Source of the DNA: Gammaproteobacteria bacterium
GTDB lineage: Bacteria > Pseudomonadota > Gammaproteobacteria > SZUA-229
Assembly (NCBI GenBank): GCA_016764035.1
Contig: JAESSQ010000101.1
Span: forward strand, 1-8,666
Direction of reading: 5' to 3'
Length of the DNA: 8,666 nucleotides
This document shows, in pieces, positions 1-7,482 of the stretch. Below the pieces are notes generated by a model. The model had not been told where the DNA came from, made no database searches, and saw only the letters and a list, made by a program, of their open reading frames with translations. How positions within the stretch are numbered: the first letter of the stretch is position 1; each line of letters starts with the position of its first letter. A program made the position numbers and the translations under genes.

Positions 1-1134
1 CAATGTCTGGATGCGCATGATGTGCATTGCGGTGTTTTAGGTACCCTGGGTAATGGTTTTATAAACGATCTTCATCCAACAGGCTTGACCACCGTTGATG
101 CATTGTTGGTGCAAAAAACACTTTATGATATTCAGCAGTCAAACGCCAGGCATGTTGTTATGGAAGTATCGTCGCACGGTCTTGATCAAGGTCGAGTCGA
201 TGGCGTTGCTTTTACAACTGCTGTGTTTAGTAACATGGCAACGGATCATCTGGATTATCACGGTACGCTGGATAATTATGCTGCCGCAAAAAGGCGTTTG
301 TTTTTTACGCCAGGTTTAGGCTCAGCTGTTATAAATCTTGATGATGCGTACGGTAGAAAGCTAGCGCGTGAAGTGCGCGAGCATGTCTGTGTTTGGGGTT
401 ACAGTTTAGAAAAAGATATTTCTGCGTATAAAGATTGTGCAGATTATTTTGTTTATGTAAAAGAAATTAAACCGTTTGAATTAGGCAGCCATCTTTCAGT
501 ATCAACGCCCAGGGGTGATAGCAGTTTTGATATTCCTTTACTGGGCAGATTTAATGTTGCTAATGCTGTCGCTGTGTTGTCTACCTTGTTGCTTAGTCAG
601 GTCTCACTGGAAAAAGCCGTTAGTAGTTTGACAGCCATGCATTCTGTTGATGGTCGAGTGGAAATAATTGCTGAAGAAAACAAGCCAGTTGTTGTTGTCG
701 ATTATGCGCACACAGAGCAAGGCTTAACAGCAGTTTGTCAGTCATTGCGTGATCATTTTAGTGGCGCAGTATGGTGCGTGTTTGGATGCGGAGGAAATCG
801 TGATAAAAGCAAGCGTCCATTGATGGCAAAAGCCGTCGAAAAATACGCGGATAGAATTATCGTGACCACAGATAACCCTCGCCATGAAGACCCGCAAAGC
901 ATTATTAATGAAGTGTTAACCGGTTTCTCATCACTGGATAATGTTGAAGCGATACTTGATCGTCGTCAGGCAATTGATATCGCAATAAGCAATGCGCAAC
1001 CGGGCGATGTTGTGCTGCTGGCAGGTAAAGGCCACGAGACCAGCCAAATTGTTGGTGATGTACATATCGCATTTGATGACCGCCGGGTTGCACGTGAGTT
1101 TTTAGCTGCGAGAGATAGCGGAGCGCTTGCGTGA
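1..1134 (+). CDS. murE: UDP-N-acetylmuramoyl-L-alanyl-D-glutamate--2,6-diaminopimelate ligase MurE (5'-truncated by window edge)
   Basis: Cytoplasmic ATP-dependent Mur ligase that adds meso-diaminopimelate to UDP-MurNAc-L-Ala-D-Glu, the third amino acid step of peptidoglycan precursor synthesis. The frame is open from base 1 and encodes 377 residues here. Compared with E. coli MurE (about 495 residues), roughly 120 N-terminal residues are missing, including the UDP-binding domain and the GTNGKT ATP loop. Visible landmarks, counted from base 1, are the MEVSSHGL motif, the YAAAK segment with the presumed carbamylated lysine at K97, VVDYAHT, CGGNRDKSKRP (263-273), DNPRHEDP (291-298) and AGKGHE (341-346). 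DNPR is the signature of DAP-specific rather than lysine-specific MurE. The ATG at base 22 is internal, not the real start, because conserved family sequence continues upstream of it. The gene ends in TGA, followed in the same frame by two more TGA codons, and overlaps murF. Identification is secure. Confidence 0.97.
   Translation, partial: QCLDAHDVHCGVLGTLGNGFINDLHPTGLTTVDALLVQKTLYDIQQSNARHVVMEVSSHGLDQGRVDGVAFTTAVFSNMATDHLDYHGTLDNYAAAKRRLFFTPGLGSAVINLDDAYGRKLAREVREHVCVWGYSLEKDISAYKDCADYFVYVKEIKPFELGSHLSVSTPRGDSSFDIPLLGRFNVANAVAVLSTLLLSQVSLEKAVSSLTAMHSVDGRVEIIAEENKPVVVVDYAHTEQGLTAVCQSLRDHFSGAVWCVFGCGGNRDKSKRPLMAKAVEKYADRIIVTTDNPRHEDPQSIINEVLTGFSSLDNVEAILDRRQAIDIAISNAQPGDVVLLAGKGHETSQIVGDVHIAFDDRRVAREFLAARDSGALA
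1120..1123 (+). promoter_or_regulatory. Shine-Dalgarno site for murF
   Basis: GGAG lies inside the last codons of murE, 7 bases before the GTG at 1131 and 10 bases before the ATG at 1134. Both spacings are workable, so it does not settle which of the stacked start codons is used. Inferred from motif and spacing only. Confidence 0.5.
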
Positions 1135-2543
1135 TGATGATGTCGCAAATAGCGCAGGCACTGGGTGCGCCTTTGCATGGTGCCGACGTTTTGATGACAG
1201 GTGTTTCAAAAGATACGCGTGATATTCATCAAGGTGATTTATATGTTGCGTTAAAAGGTGAGCATTTTGACGGCCATCGTTTCGTCGCTGATGCAGATTC
1301 TGCTGGTGCCGTCGGTGCTTTAGTGAGTGATGCGCAGTCATCAGATATATCGCAGGTTCGCGTTGCCGATACGCGTGTCGCACTTGGGCAGTTGGCGGGG
1401 TATTGGCGCCAGCAATGGCAACAGCAAAATTCTGCGGGTAAGTTGATAGGCATTACGGGAAGTAATGGCAAAACTTCCGTGAAAGAAATGTGCAGAAAAA
1501 TCCTTAACGATTTTTCTATGCCAACAGCGGTATTAGCGACCAAAGGCAATCTAAATAACGACATTGGCCTTCCTATGATGTTGTTGGAATTGCGAGAGCA
1601 GCATCGCTTCGCGGTCATTGAGATGGGCGCGAATCATGTCGGTGAAATTGATTACCTTACAGCGATTGCGCAACCGGATGTTGCCCTGGTTAATAATGTA
1701 GGGCCGGCACACCTGGAAGGCTTTGGTTCGTTGGAAAACATTGCAAAGACAAAAGCTGAGATCTATAACGGTCTGCACCAAGACGGTGTCGCCATCATCA
1801 ATAAAGATGATGCTTTTAGTGTGATGTGGCAAGAGCGTTGCGTGACTAAAAAGATCGTTAGTTTTTCGATGCTGGATAAAACGGCAGACGTCTACGCAAA
1901 AGCTTTATCTGGTAATCGTTACCTGGTAGTTATATCCGAGGCTGTGGCGGGTGAAGCCGCTGATATGAAAGCGGGTAAAGAGGCCGAGTTAATGCTAGCA
2001 GTACCTGGTAAGCACAACGTGATGAATGCACTTGCTGCCATTGCAGCGACCTTGTCTGTCGGCGTGTCATTGTCATCTATCGTACGTTCGTTGGCAGAAT
2101 TTAAAAATATTCAAGGGCGTTTAACGATCGCAACGTCGACGTCAGGTTGTCGAGTTATCGATGACAGTTATAACGCTAATCCACTTTCGGTGTCTGCTGC
2201 TATCGATGTGCTCGCCAGCATGACAGGTGAAACAGTGCTGGTTTTGGGAGATATGGGTGAGCTAGGTGAAGATGCCAAAGCATTACACGCTGAAGTTGGC
2301 ATAAAAGCAAAAGCGGCCGGTATTAATATGTTGTTTGCAACGGGCGTATTGAGCGCGAAAACGGTGGCAGCCTTTGGCGATAGTGGGTTTCACTTTCGCA
2401 GCAAAGACGCCTTGATAAATGCATTAAATAAAAAATTAAAGGGTAAAGAAATTGTTTTAGTAAAAGGTTCTCGCAGTGCGGCTATGGAAGAAGTAGTTGA
2501 ACGGATATTGACCCACGAAAATAACAATAAGAGGGTGAACTAA
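1131..2543 (+). CDS. murF: UDP-N-acetylmuramoyl-tripeptide--D-alanyl-D-alanine ligase MurF
   Basis: Cytoplasmic ATP-dependent ligase that adds D-Ala-D-Ala to UDP-MurNAc-tripeptide, giving the pentapeptide substrate of MraY. It is 470 residues if started at GTG 1131, against about 452 in E. coli. Domains are in the usual order: N-terminal UDP-binding domain with the VALKGEHFDGH segment, central ATPase domain with GITGSNGKTS (107-116), GNLNNDIG, EMGANHVGEI (164-173) and NNVGPAHLEGFG (188-199), then the C-terminal Rossmann-like domain with DDSYNANP (344-351), LGDMGELGEDA and the ending KGSRSAAMEEVV. Four candidate starts are stacked at 1131 (GTG), 1134, 1137 and 1140 (ATG), differing by only three residues. 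GTG overlaps murE by four bases and the first ATG by one. The stop TAA shares its last base with the mraY ATG. No disruption is seen, and identification is secure. Confidence 0.97.
   Translation: MMMMSQIAQALGAPLHGADVLMTGVSKDTRDIHQGDLYVALKGEHFDGHRFVADADSAGAVGALVSDAQSSDISQVRVADTRVALGQLAGYWRQQWQQQNSAGKLIGITGSNGKTSVKEMCRKILNDFSMPTAVLATKGNLNNDIGLPMMLLELREQHRFAVIEMGANHVGEIDYLTAIAQPDVALVNNVGPAHLEGFGSLENIAKTKAEIYNGLHQDGVAIINKDDAFSVMWQERCVTKKIVSFSMLDKTADVYAKALSGNRYLVVISEAVAGEAADMKAGKEAELMLAVPGKHNVMNALAAIAATLSVGVSLSSIVRSLAEFKNIQGRLTIATSTSGCRVIDDSYNANPLSVSAAIDVLASMTGETVLVLGDMGELGEDAKALHAEVGIKAKAAGINMLFATGVLSAKTVAAFGDSGFHFRSKDALINALNKKLKGKEIVLVKGSRSAAMEEVVERILTHENNNKRVN
2529..2535 (+). promoter_or_regulatory. 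Shine-Dalgarno site for mraY
   Basis: AAGAGGG sits 7 bases before the ATG at 2543 and within the last codons of murF. It is a good purine-rich match at standard spacing and supports that start, which also agrees with the family N-terminus. Confidence 0.65.
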
Positions 2544-3639
2544 TGTTTTTAACATTAGCGGAATATCTGCAACAGTACGAAAGCGGTTTTTCCGTTTTTC
2601 AATATATTACTTTACGCGCCATTCTTGGCACCATTACCGCACTGGTTTTATCTCTTGTGATTGGCCCAACCATGATACGTAAGTTGGCCAGTTACAAAAT
2701 TGGTCAGCAGATACGTGATGACGGTCCACAGTCACATCTTTCGAAGGCAGGTACGCCGACCATGGCGGCGCGTTAATTCTGGTTTCAATTGCTATCAGTA
2801 CATTGTTATGGAGTGATCTGTCCAATGAAAAAGTGTGGGTGGTGTTGGGCGTCACGTTGTCTTTTGGTCTTATTGGTGGTGTTGATGACTATAAGAAACT
2901 TGTTTACGGTAACGCGAAAGGCTTATCTGCAAAAGTTAAATATTTCTGGCAGTCTGTGTTTGGTTTTTTGGCCGCTTATATTATTTTGGTTAATGCCGCT
3001 ACACCGATTGAAACAACATTAATTATCCCGTTTATGAAGGATGTGTTAGTTCCCCTCGGCGATGTGTTTCTAGGTAGTGCTTTTGTATTGTTTGGTTATC
3101 TGGTTATTGTCGGTAGCAGCAATGCCGTTAACTTAACGGATGGCCTTGATGGGCTTGCGATTATGCCGGCAGTTATGGTGGCGGGCGCGCTTGGTGCTTT
3201 TGCCTATCTTACCGGGCATGCAAATTTCTCTGGTTACCTTGGTATTCCTTATGTTGCCGGTGTCGGCGAATTAACCATATTTTGTGGTGCACTGGTTGGC
3301 GCTGGTTTGGGCTTCCTCTGGTTTAATACGTATCCTGCAATGGTTTTCATGGGCGATATAGGTGCGCTTGCATTGGGTGCGGCATTGGGTGTGGTCGCCA
3401 TTTATGTAAGACAGGAACTGGTATTAGTCATTATGGGTGGCGTCTTCGTCATGGAGACTGTCTCGGTTATTTTGCAAGTCGGATCTTATAAATTAACAGG
3501 TAAGCGCATTTTTAAAATGGCGCCTATCCATCATCACTTCGAATTAAAAGGTTGGCCGGAGCCGCGCGTTATTGTGCGTTTCTGGATTATTACGGTTGTC
3601 CTGGTGTTGATTGGACTGGCTTCTTTAAAAGTTCGCTAA
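2543..3639 (+). pseudogene. mraY: Phospho-N-acetylmuramoyl-pentapeptide-transferase MraY, interrupted by a one-base deletion
   Basis: Polytopic inner-membrane enzyme that transfers phospho-MurNAc-pentapeptide from UDP to undecaprenyl phosphate, forming lipid I. As written, translation from ATG 2543 gives 77 residues and stops at TAA 2774-2776. The remainder continues in another frame from about 2767 to the stop at 3637-3639. Restoring one G in the GGC run after M74 (GTPTMGG motif) gives 365 residues, against 360 in E. coli. The catalytic pair in VDDY then falls at D115-D116, the same numbers as in E. coli. Other landmarks in restored numbering are NAVNLTDGLDGLA (194-206), the third active-site aspartate in FMGDIG at D272, APIHHHFELKGWPE with the histidine triad at 330-332, and several long hydrophobic segments. 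The C-terminus matches the family end, LASLKVR. Downstream residues look fully constrained, so this is probably a sequence error rather than a dead gene. No slippery heptamer is present. Confidence 0.93.
2764..2767 (+). other. Frameshift site in mraY (apparent loss of one G)
   Basis: The bases after ACC ATG read GCGGCG, where the family protein TMGG requires GGCGGC. One missing G around 2764-2766 explains the shift exactly. The upstream frame then reaches TAA ten bases later, while the downstream frame gives GALILVSIAISTLLW, which matches MraY. A loss inside a short G run is a common long-read or homopolymer error. Confidence 0.88.
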
Positions 3640-3673
3640 TGCTAGCCAAATTTTATATAAGAAATAAAGTGGA

Positions 3674-5095
3674 ATGAGTACATTAAAAACAATGGCTGTT
3701 AAATCTGAGCAAGCTGTTTATACCCTGGTCGTAGGACTAGGTAAAACGGGTTTGTCTGTTGTGCGTTATTTGCGTGCACTGGGTGAGACGGTGGTTGTTG
3801 TTGATAGCCGTGATATTCCACCAGGGCTAAAAGTTTTAAAAGATGAATATGGTGATCTTGATTATCACATGGGTGCGTTTGATGTTTCTTTATTTGTTAA
3901 TGCGCATCGTATCGTTGTTAGCCCTGGCGTAGCACTGTCGGAGCCGGCATTGCTTGCAGCGCGACATAATAATGTAGAAATAACAGGCGATATCGATTTG
4001 TTTTCTCATGAGGTGAAAGCCCCCGTCATTGGTATCACCGGTTCGAATGGCAAAACCACGGTTACTACTTTGTTAGCATTGATGGCTTCACAGGCTGGGA
4101 AAAATGCGGTTGCCAGTGGCAATATTGGTCTTCCCGTACTCGATTCACTGGATGATAATGTTGGCTTGTATGTGCTTGAGCTATCCAGTTTTCAGTTAGA
4201 AAGTTTGCAGTTCTTGCCGATGAAAGCGGCGGTAGTTCTTAATATTAGTGCTGATCACCTTGATCGTTACGCTGATATTTTTAGTTATGCGGCGAGTAAG
4301 CAGGCGATCTACGCTAACGCTGAAACCTTGGTGTTAAATAAAGACGATCTTCTTGCCAGTGCGCATAGTGATAACACGAATGCAAAGAGCAGTTTACTTG
4401 CTACAGAAAATAAGCAAATTCACTTTACCTTAAATAAACCAGAAGCAAACGAATTTGGTTTGTGTGAAGACAAGGATGGCTTAGTGCATCTTTGTTTGGG
4501 TGAGCAGTTGCTGGTTGAAACGAAAGCGTTGAAAATTAAAGGCGCGCATAACTTGCAAAATGCATTGGCTGCATTAGCACTAGGTTATGCCATTGATTTG
4601 CCATTAAATAGTATGCTTAAAACCTTGAAAGGTTTTAAGGGGCTTGCGCATCGTACACAGTTTGTTGCTGAAATAAACGGTGTGGTTTGGATTAATGATT
4701 CAAAAGCAACCAATGTGGGGGCAACACTTGCTGCGCTTACAGGCTTGTCCGGTAAGCATGTTTTAATCGCAGGCGGTGATGCAAAAGGTGCTGACTTTTC
4801 AGATTTAACGGAAACTGTTCGCCAGCATTGTCGGGCAGTTGTATTGATGGGTAAGGATGCGCAAAAGATAAAAGCCGTTCTTCCCGAAGGTATTGCGGTC
4901 GAAACAGTCGGTGATATGCAAGCTGCAGTGCAGGCGGCGCAGTTATTCGCAAAAACAGGCGATAACGTATTGCTGGCACCAGCTTGCGCAAGTTTAGATA
5001 TGTTCGATAATTATGAGCATCGGGGCAATGTTTTTATACAGGAAGTAGAACGGCTACAGTCTGACAAGTTATCACATGAGACTCTCTCAGAATGA
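3674..5095 (+). CDS. murD: UDP-N-acetylmuramoyl-L-alanine--D-glutamate ligase MurD
   Basis: Cytoplasmic ATP-dependent ligase that adds D-glutamate to UDP-MurNAc-L-alanine. It has 473 residues, longer than the 438 of E. coli through a short N-terminal lead, a few internal insertions and a C-terminal tail of roughly 14 residues. Landmarks in order are the UDP-binding GLGKTG loop (21-26), VVSPGVAL, the ATP loop GITGSNGKTT (120-129), GNIGLP, ELSSFQLES (169-177), NISADHLDRY (190-199), the presumed carbamylated lysine in AASKQAIY (K209), INDSKATN (341-347 region), the GGDAKGADFS segment and PACASLDMFDNYEHRG beginning at P436. The start is uncertain: ATG 3674 has a purine stretch (AAAGTGGA) directly against it rather than at normal spacing, and ATG 3692 (residue 7) has no obvious ribosome site. 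Either keeps the whole fold. The gene follows a 34-base gap after mraY and overlaps ftsW by four bases (ATGA). It is intact. Confidence 0.97.
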   Translation: MSTLKTMAVKSEQAVYTLVVGLGKTGLSVVRYLRALGETVVVVDSRDIPPGLKVLKDEYGDLDYHMGAFDVSLFVNAHRIVVSPGVALSEPALLAARHNNVEITGDIDLFSHEVKAPVIGITGSNGKTTVTTLLALMASQAGKNAVASGNIGLPVLDSLDDNVGLYVLELSSFQLESLQFLPMKAAVVLNISADHLDRYADIFSYAASKQAIYANAETLVLNKDDLLASAHSDNTNAKSSLLATENKQIHFTLNKPEANEFGLCEDKDGLVHLCLGEQLLVETKALKIKGAHNLQNALAALALGYAIDLPLNSMLKTLKGFKGLAHRTQFVAEINGVVWINDSKATNVGATLAALTGLSGKHVLIAGGDAKGADFSDLTETVRQHCRAVVLMGKDAQKIKAVLPEGIAVETVGDMQAAVQAAQLFAKTGDNVLLAPACASLDMFDNYEHRGNVFIQEVERLQSDKLSHETLSE

Positions 5096-5574
5096 GCGCT
5101 GTTGCGACAATGCTGTCAAAGATGCACGCGGTAACATCAGCGCGCGGTAAATCATGGATAGGTTTTACTGTCGATGATTTAGATCCAGTGTTGACCATCG
5201 TTTTTGTAAGCTTGCTTACCATTGGCGTCATCATGGTGGCGTCTTCATCGATTAGCGTTGCTGACAGAAATTTTTCTAATCCATTTTATTATTTACAGCG
5301 ACAGTTAGTGTTTGTTGGGCTGGGAATATTTTCGGCGATAGTAGTATTTAAAATTCGCTTGGTGCAATGGGAAAAATCTGATGTGGCATTGTTGCTATTT
5401 GCCCTGTTCCTGTTGGTATTAGTGTTGATACCAGGTGTAGGTAAAACCGTTAATGGTAGTACCCGTTGGTTGCCTTTGGGTATGTTTAACCTGCAGGTAT
5501 CTGAGTTGGTTAAGCTCTTTCTGGTTATATATGTTGCGGGTTATCTGGTTCGCCATGGTGAAGCAGTAAGGAAC

Positions 5575-5582
5575 ACATAGTC
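5575..5582 (+). other. Frameshift site in ftsW (apparent loss of one base)
   Basis: The upstream frame reads RHGEAVRNT and then TAG. The frame holding GFLKPMLMVGF begins immediately after. One missing base in the TAG region (for example an original TTA or CTA codon) restores the reading frame with no length change relative to relatives. The upstream frame also meets TAA at 5590-5592, so reading TAG as a sense codon alone would not rescue the gene. Confidence 0.87.
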
Positions 5583-6357
5583 GGGTTTTTAAAGCCAATG
5601 TTGATGGTTGGTTTTGCAGGCATTCTATTGTTGCTGGAACCAGATTTTGGCGCGACTGTTGTTATCATGAGCACTGTACTTGGCATGACTTTTCTTGCCG
5701 GTGTAAGGTTTACGCAGTTTGTTTCTTTTGTTTTTTTATTCGTTTGTGCAGCGCTCTTATTGGTTGTTACCTCGCCGTACCGGATGCAGCGTTTAACCGT
5801 ATTTGCTAATCCGTGGGCGGACCCGTTTGATAGTGGTTTTCAATTAACACAGTCTTTAATTGCTATTGGTACAGGCGGTTGGTTTGGTACCGGTCTTGGT
5901 GGCAGTGTGCAAAAGTTGTTTTATTTGCCCGAATCACATACGGATTTTTTATTTGCAGTGCTCTCGGAAGAGCTTGGTTTCGTCGGTGTGATGGTAGTTA
6001 TTCTGCTATACAGTGCGCTGTTTTTCAGGTCATTGAAAATAGCAGCACAAGCTGAAAAGTCAGGTAATTATTTTGCTGCGTATATAGCGTATGGCATAGG
6101 TTTCTGGTTGTCGATGCAGGCAATTATTAATATGGGGGTTAACGTTGGCTTGCTGCCAACAAAAGGATTAACGCTACCGCTTATGAGTTATGGCGGCAGT
6201 AGCCTCATCGTATGCTGTATGGCGATAGGTTTGTTATTACGTATTAATTATGAAACTTGTGGCGTTGCCAGGCAGGCACGAAAGCAGGGAAAAGCACAAA
6301 TCAGTAAGTCGTCTGAAAAAATCCGTATTAGAAAAACGGCGGCTGCCCAATTTAAAC

Positions 6358-6363
6358 GAGGTG
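6358..6363 (+). promoter_or_regulatory. Shine-Dalgarno site for murG
   Basis: GAGGTG lies in the last codons of ftsW, 7 bases before GTG 6371 and 10 bases before ATG 6374. It supports initiation of murG at this junction but does not decide between the two start codons. Confidence 0.6.
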
Positions 6364-6628
6364 CGTTATTGTGATGGACGTGCGTCCCGTTTTGATTATG
6401 GCAGGTGGCACTGGCGGGCATGTGTTTCCTGCTCTCGCTGTGGCTGACGAACTACGTTTACGTGGTGTGCCTGTTGTCTGGCTTGGCACCAGGGCAGGCA
6501 TAGAATCACGTTTAGTACCCGCGGCGGGTTATCCGATTGAGTGGATGAGTATCACCGGTTTGCGTGGTAAAAATTCAATGACATTATTACTTGCACCGGT
6601 TCGCCTGGTTATGGCTTGTGGCCAGGCG

Positions 6629-6631
6629 TAG
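6629..6631 (+). other. In-frame TAG within murG
   Basis: TAG follows the codons for CGQA and precedes those for SVLFRRKP, all in the murG frame. The position is a variable residue in the linker before the GMGG loop. A single substitution from TGG, CAG, AAG, TAT or TAC would make it. Unlike the mraY and ftsW lesions there is no change of frame. Confidence 0.92.
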
Positions 6632-7467
6632 TCTGTTTTGTTCAGGCGAAAACCTTGTGCGGTTTTGGGCATGGGTGGTTTTGCCTCCGGTCCAGGTGGT
6701 TTGATGGCATGGCTGATAAGAAAACCATTACTGGTGCATGAGCAAAATGCCATACCCGGTTTAACCAATAAAGTGTTAGCAAAATTTGCCACCGTTGTGT
6801 TGCAGGCATTCCCTGATGTGTTTAAAAATGCCGCAACCACGGGTAACCCCGTCAGGCAGTCAATCTGTGAAATAACGTCACCTGAGGCTCGGTTTGCACA
6901 GCGATTAATGGATAAGCAGAGCAATGAAATTCAAGCATCAGATAATTTACGCCTGCTCGTTATTGGAGGCAGTTTAGGTGCGGTAAAACTGAACGAAATT
7001 GTTCCACAGGCGTTGGCAAAAATTGCAACAAATCAGCGTCCACAAGTGATTCATCAGACCGGTTTGAAAAACATCGAAGCAGCCAAAACGTGTTACAGCG
7101 ATGCGGCTGTTGATGCAACAGTTGAAGCCTTTATAGACGATATGTCAGCCGCGTATGAATGGGCAGATCTTGTCATATGTCGTGCGGGTGCGATGACGGT
7201 ATTTGAGTTGGCGGCAGCGGGTATTGCCTCTGTGCTGGTGCCTTATCCATATGCGGTGGATGACCATCAAACCGTTAATGCTCGTTATTTGGAAGATGCT
7301 GGCGCGGCAATAATAAAACAACAGGAGGAATTAACCTCTGACTGGCTGGTGAGTGTGATTAACGATTTTTCAGAAAATCGTCATAAGCTGGTAACGATGG
7401 CAGTCGCTGCGCGCAAACTTGCGATACCTGGTTCAGCAAGCACCATAGCAGACGCCTGTCTAACCGC

Positions 7468-7473
7468 AGGAGG
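7468..7473 (+). promoter_or_regulatory. Shine-Dalgarno site for murC
   Basis: A full AGGAGG lies 9 bases before the ATG at 7483, within the final codons of murG. It is the strongest ribosome-binding site at any gene start in the window and fixes the murC start. It may also let murC be translated well without coupling to murG. Confidence 0.8.
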
Positions 7474-7482
7474 CATCGCCTG

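Larger units (their letters stand above)
5092..6374 (+). pseudogene. ftsW: Divisome SEDS peptidoglycan glycosyltransferase FtsW, interrupted by a one-base deletion
   Basis: Integral membrane SEDS-family glycan polymerase that works with the septal transpeptidase FtsI at the division site. As written, ATG 5092 gives 162 residues ending at TAG 5578-5580, and the rest lies in another frame to TGA 6372-6374. Adding one base between ACA (5575-5577) and GTC (5580-5582) restores a 427-residue protein, against 414 in E. coli, with RNT-x-VGFLKPM matching the spacing of E. coli RNNLRGFLKPM. Landmarks in restored numbering are the first membrane segment near residues 33-52, GKTVNGSTRWL (117-127), PDFGATVV (184-191), LPESHTDFLFA with the conserved SEDS aspartate at D285, SEELGF, and LLPTKGLTLPLMSYGGSS. 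A basic tail follows. The location between murD and murG favours FtsW over RodA. No strong ribosome site precedes the ATG, so translation is probably coupled to murD. A sequence error is the likeliest explanation of the break. Confidence 0.92.

Noticed and set aside
905..1832. Antisense open frames over murE and murF, and similar ones elsewhere
   Set aside because: They have no recognisable protein features or ribosome sites and lie opposite strongly conserved coding sequence, so they are shadows of the real genes.
2755..2780. Programmed -1 frameshifting to produce MraY
   Set aside because: A -1 slip at 2764 would restore the protein, but there is no X XXY YYZ heptamer, and no relative is known to me to use recoding here.
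2803..3639. A separate 278-codon gene starting at TTG 2803
   Set aside because: It is the downstream part of mraY after the one-base deletion. Matching family sequence continues upstream of the TTG in the same frame to 2767.
5598..6374. A separate short SEDS-family gene starting at ATG 5598
   Set aside because: It is the C-terminal two thirds of FtsW. It lacks the first membrane segments and has no ribosome site; it joins the upstream part at family spacing.
5578..6633. Shared TAGTC at the ftsW and murG lesions as a common error or modification motif
   Set aside because: The same five bases occur harmlessly elsewhere, for example near 594 and 3426, so the coincidence carries little weight.
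7323..7328. AGGAGG inside murG as the ribosome site of an internal gene
   Set aside because: No ATG, GTG or TTG follows at workable spacing with an open frame of any length; the bases encode QQEELT of MurG.
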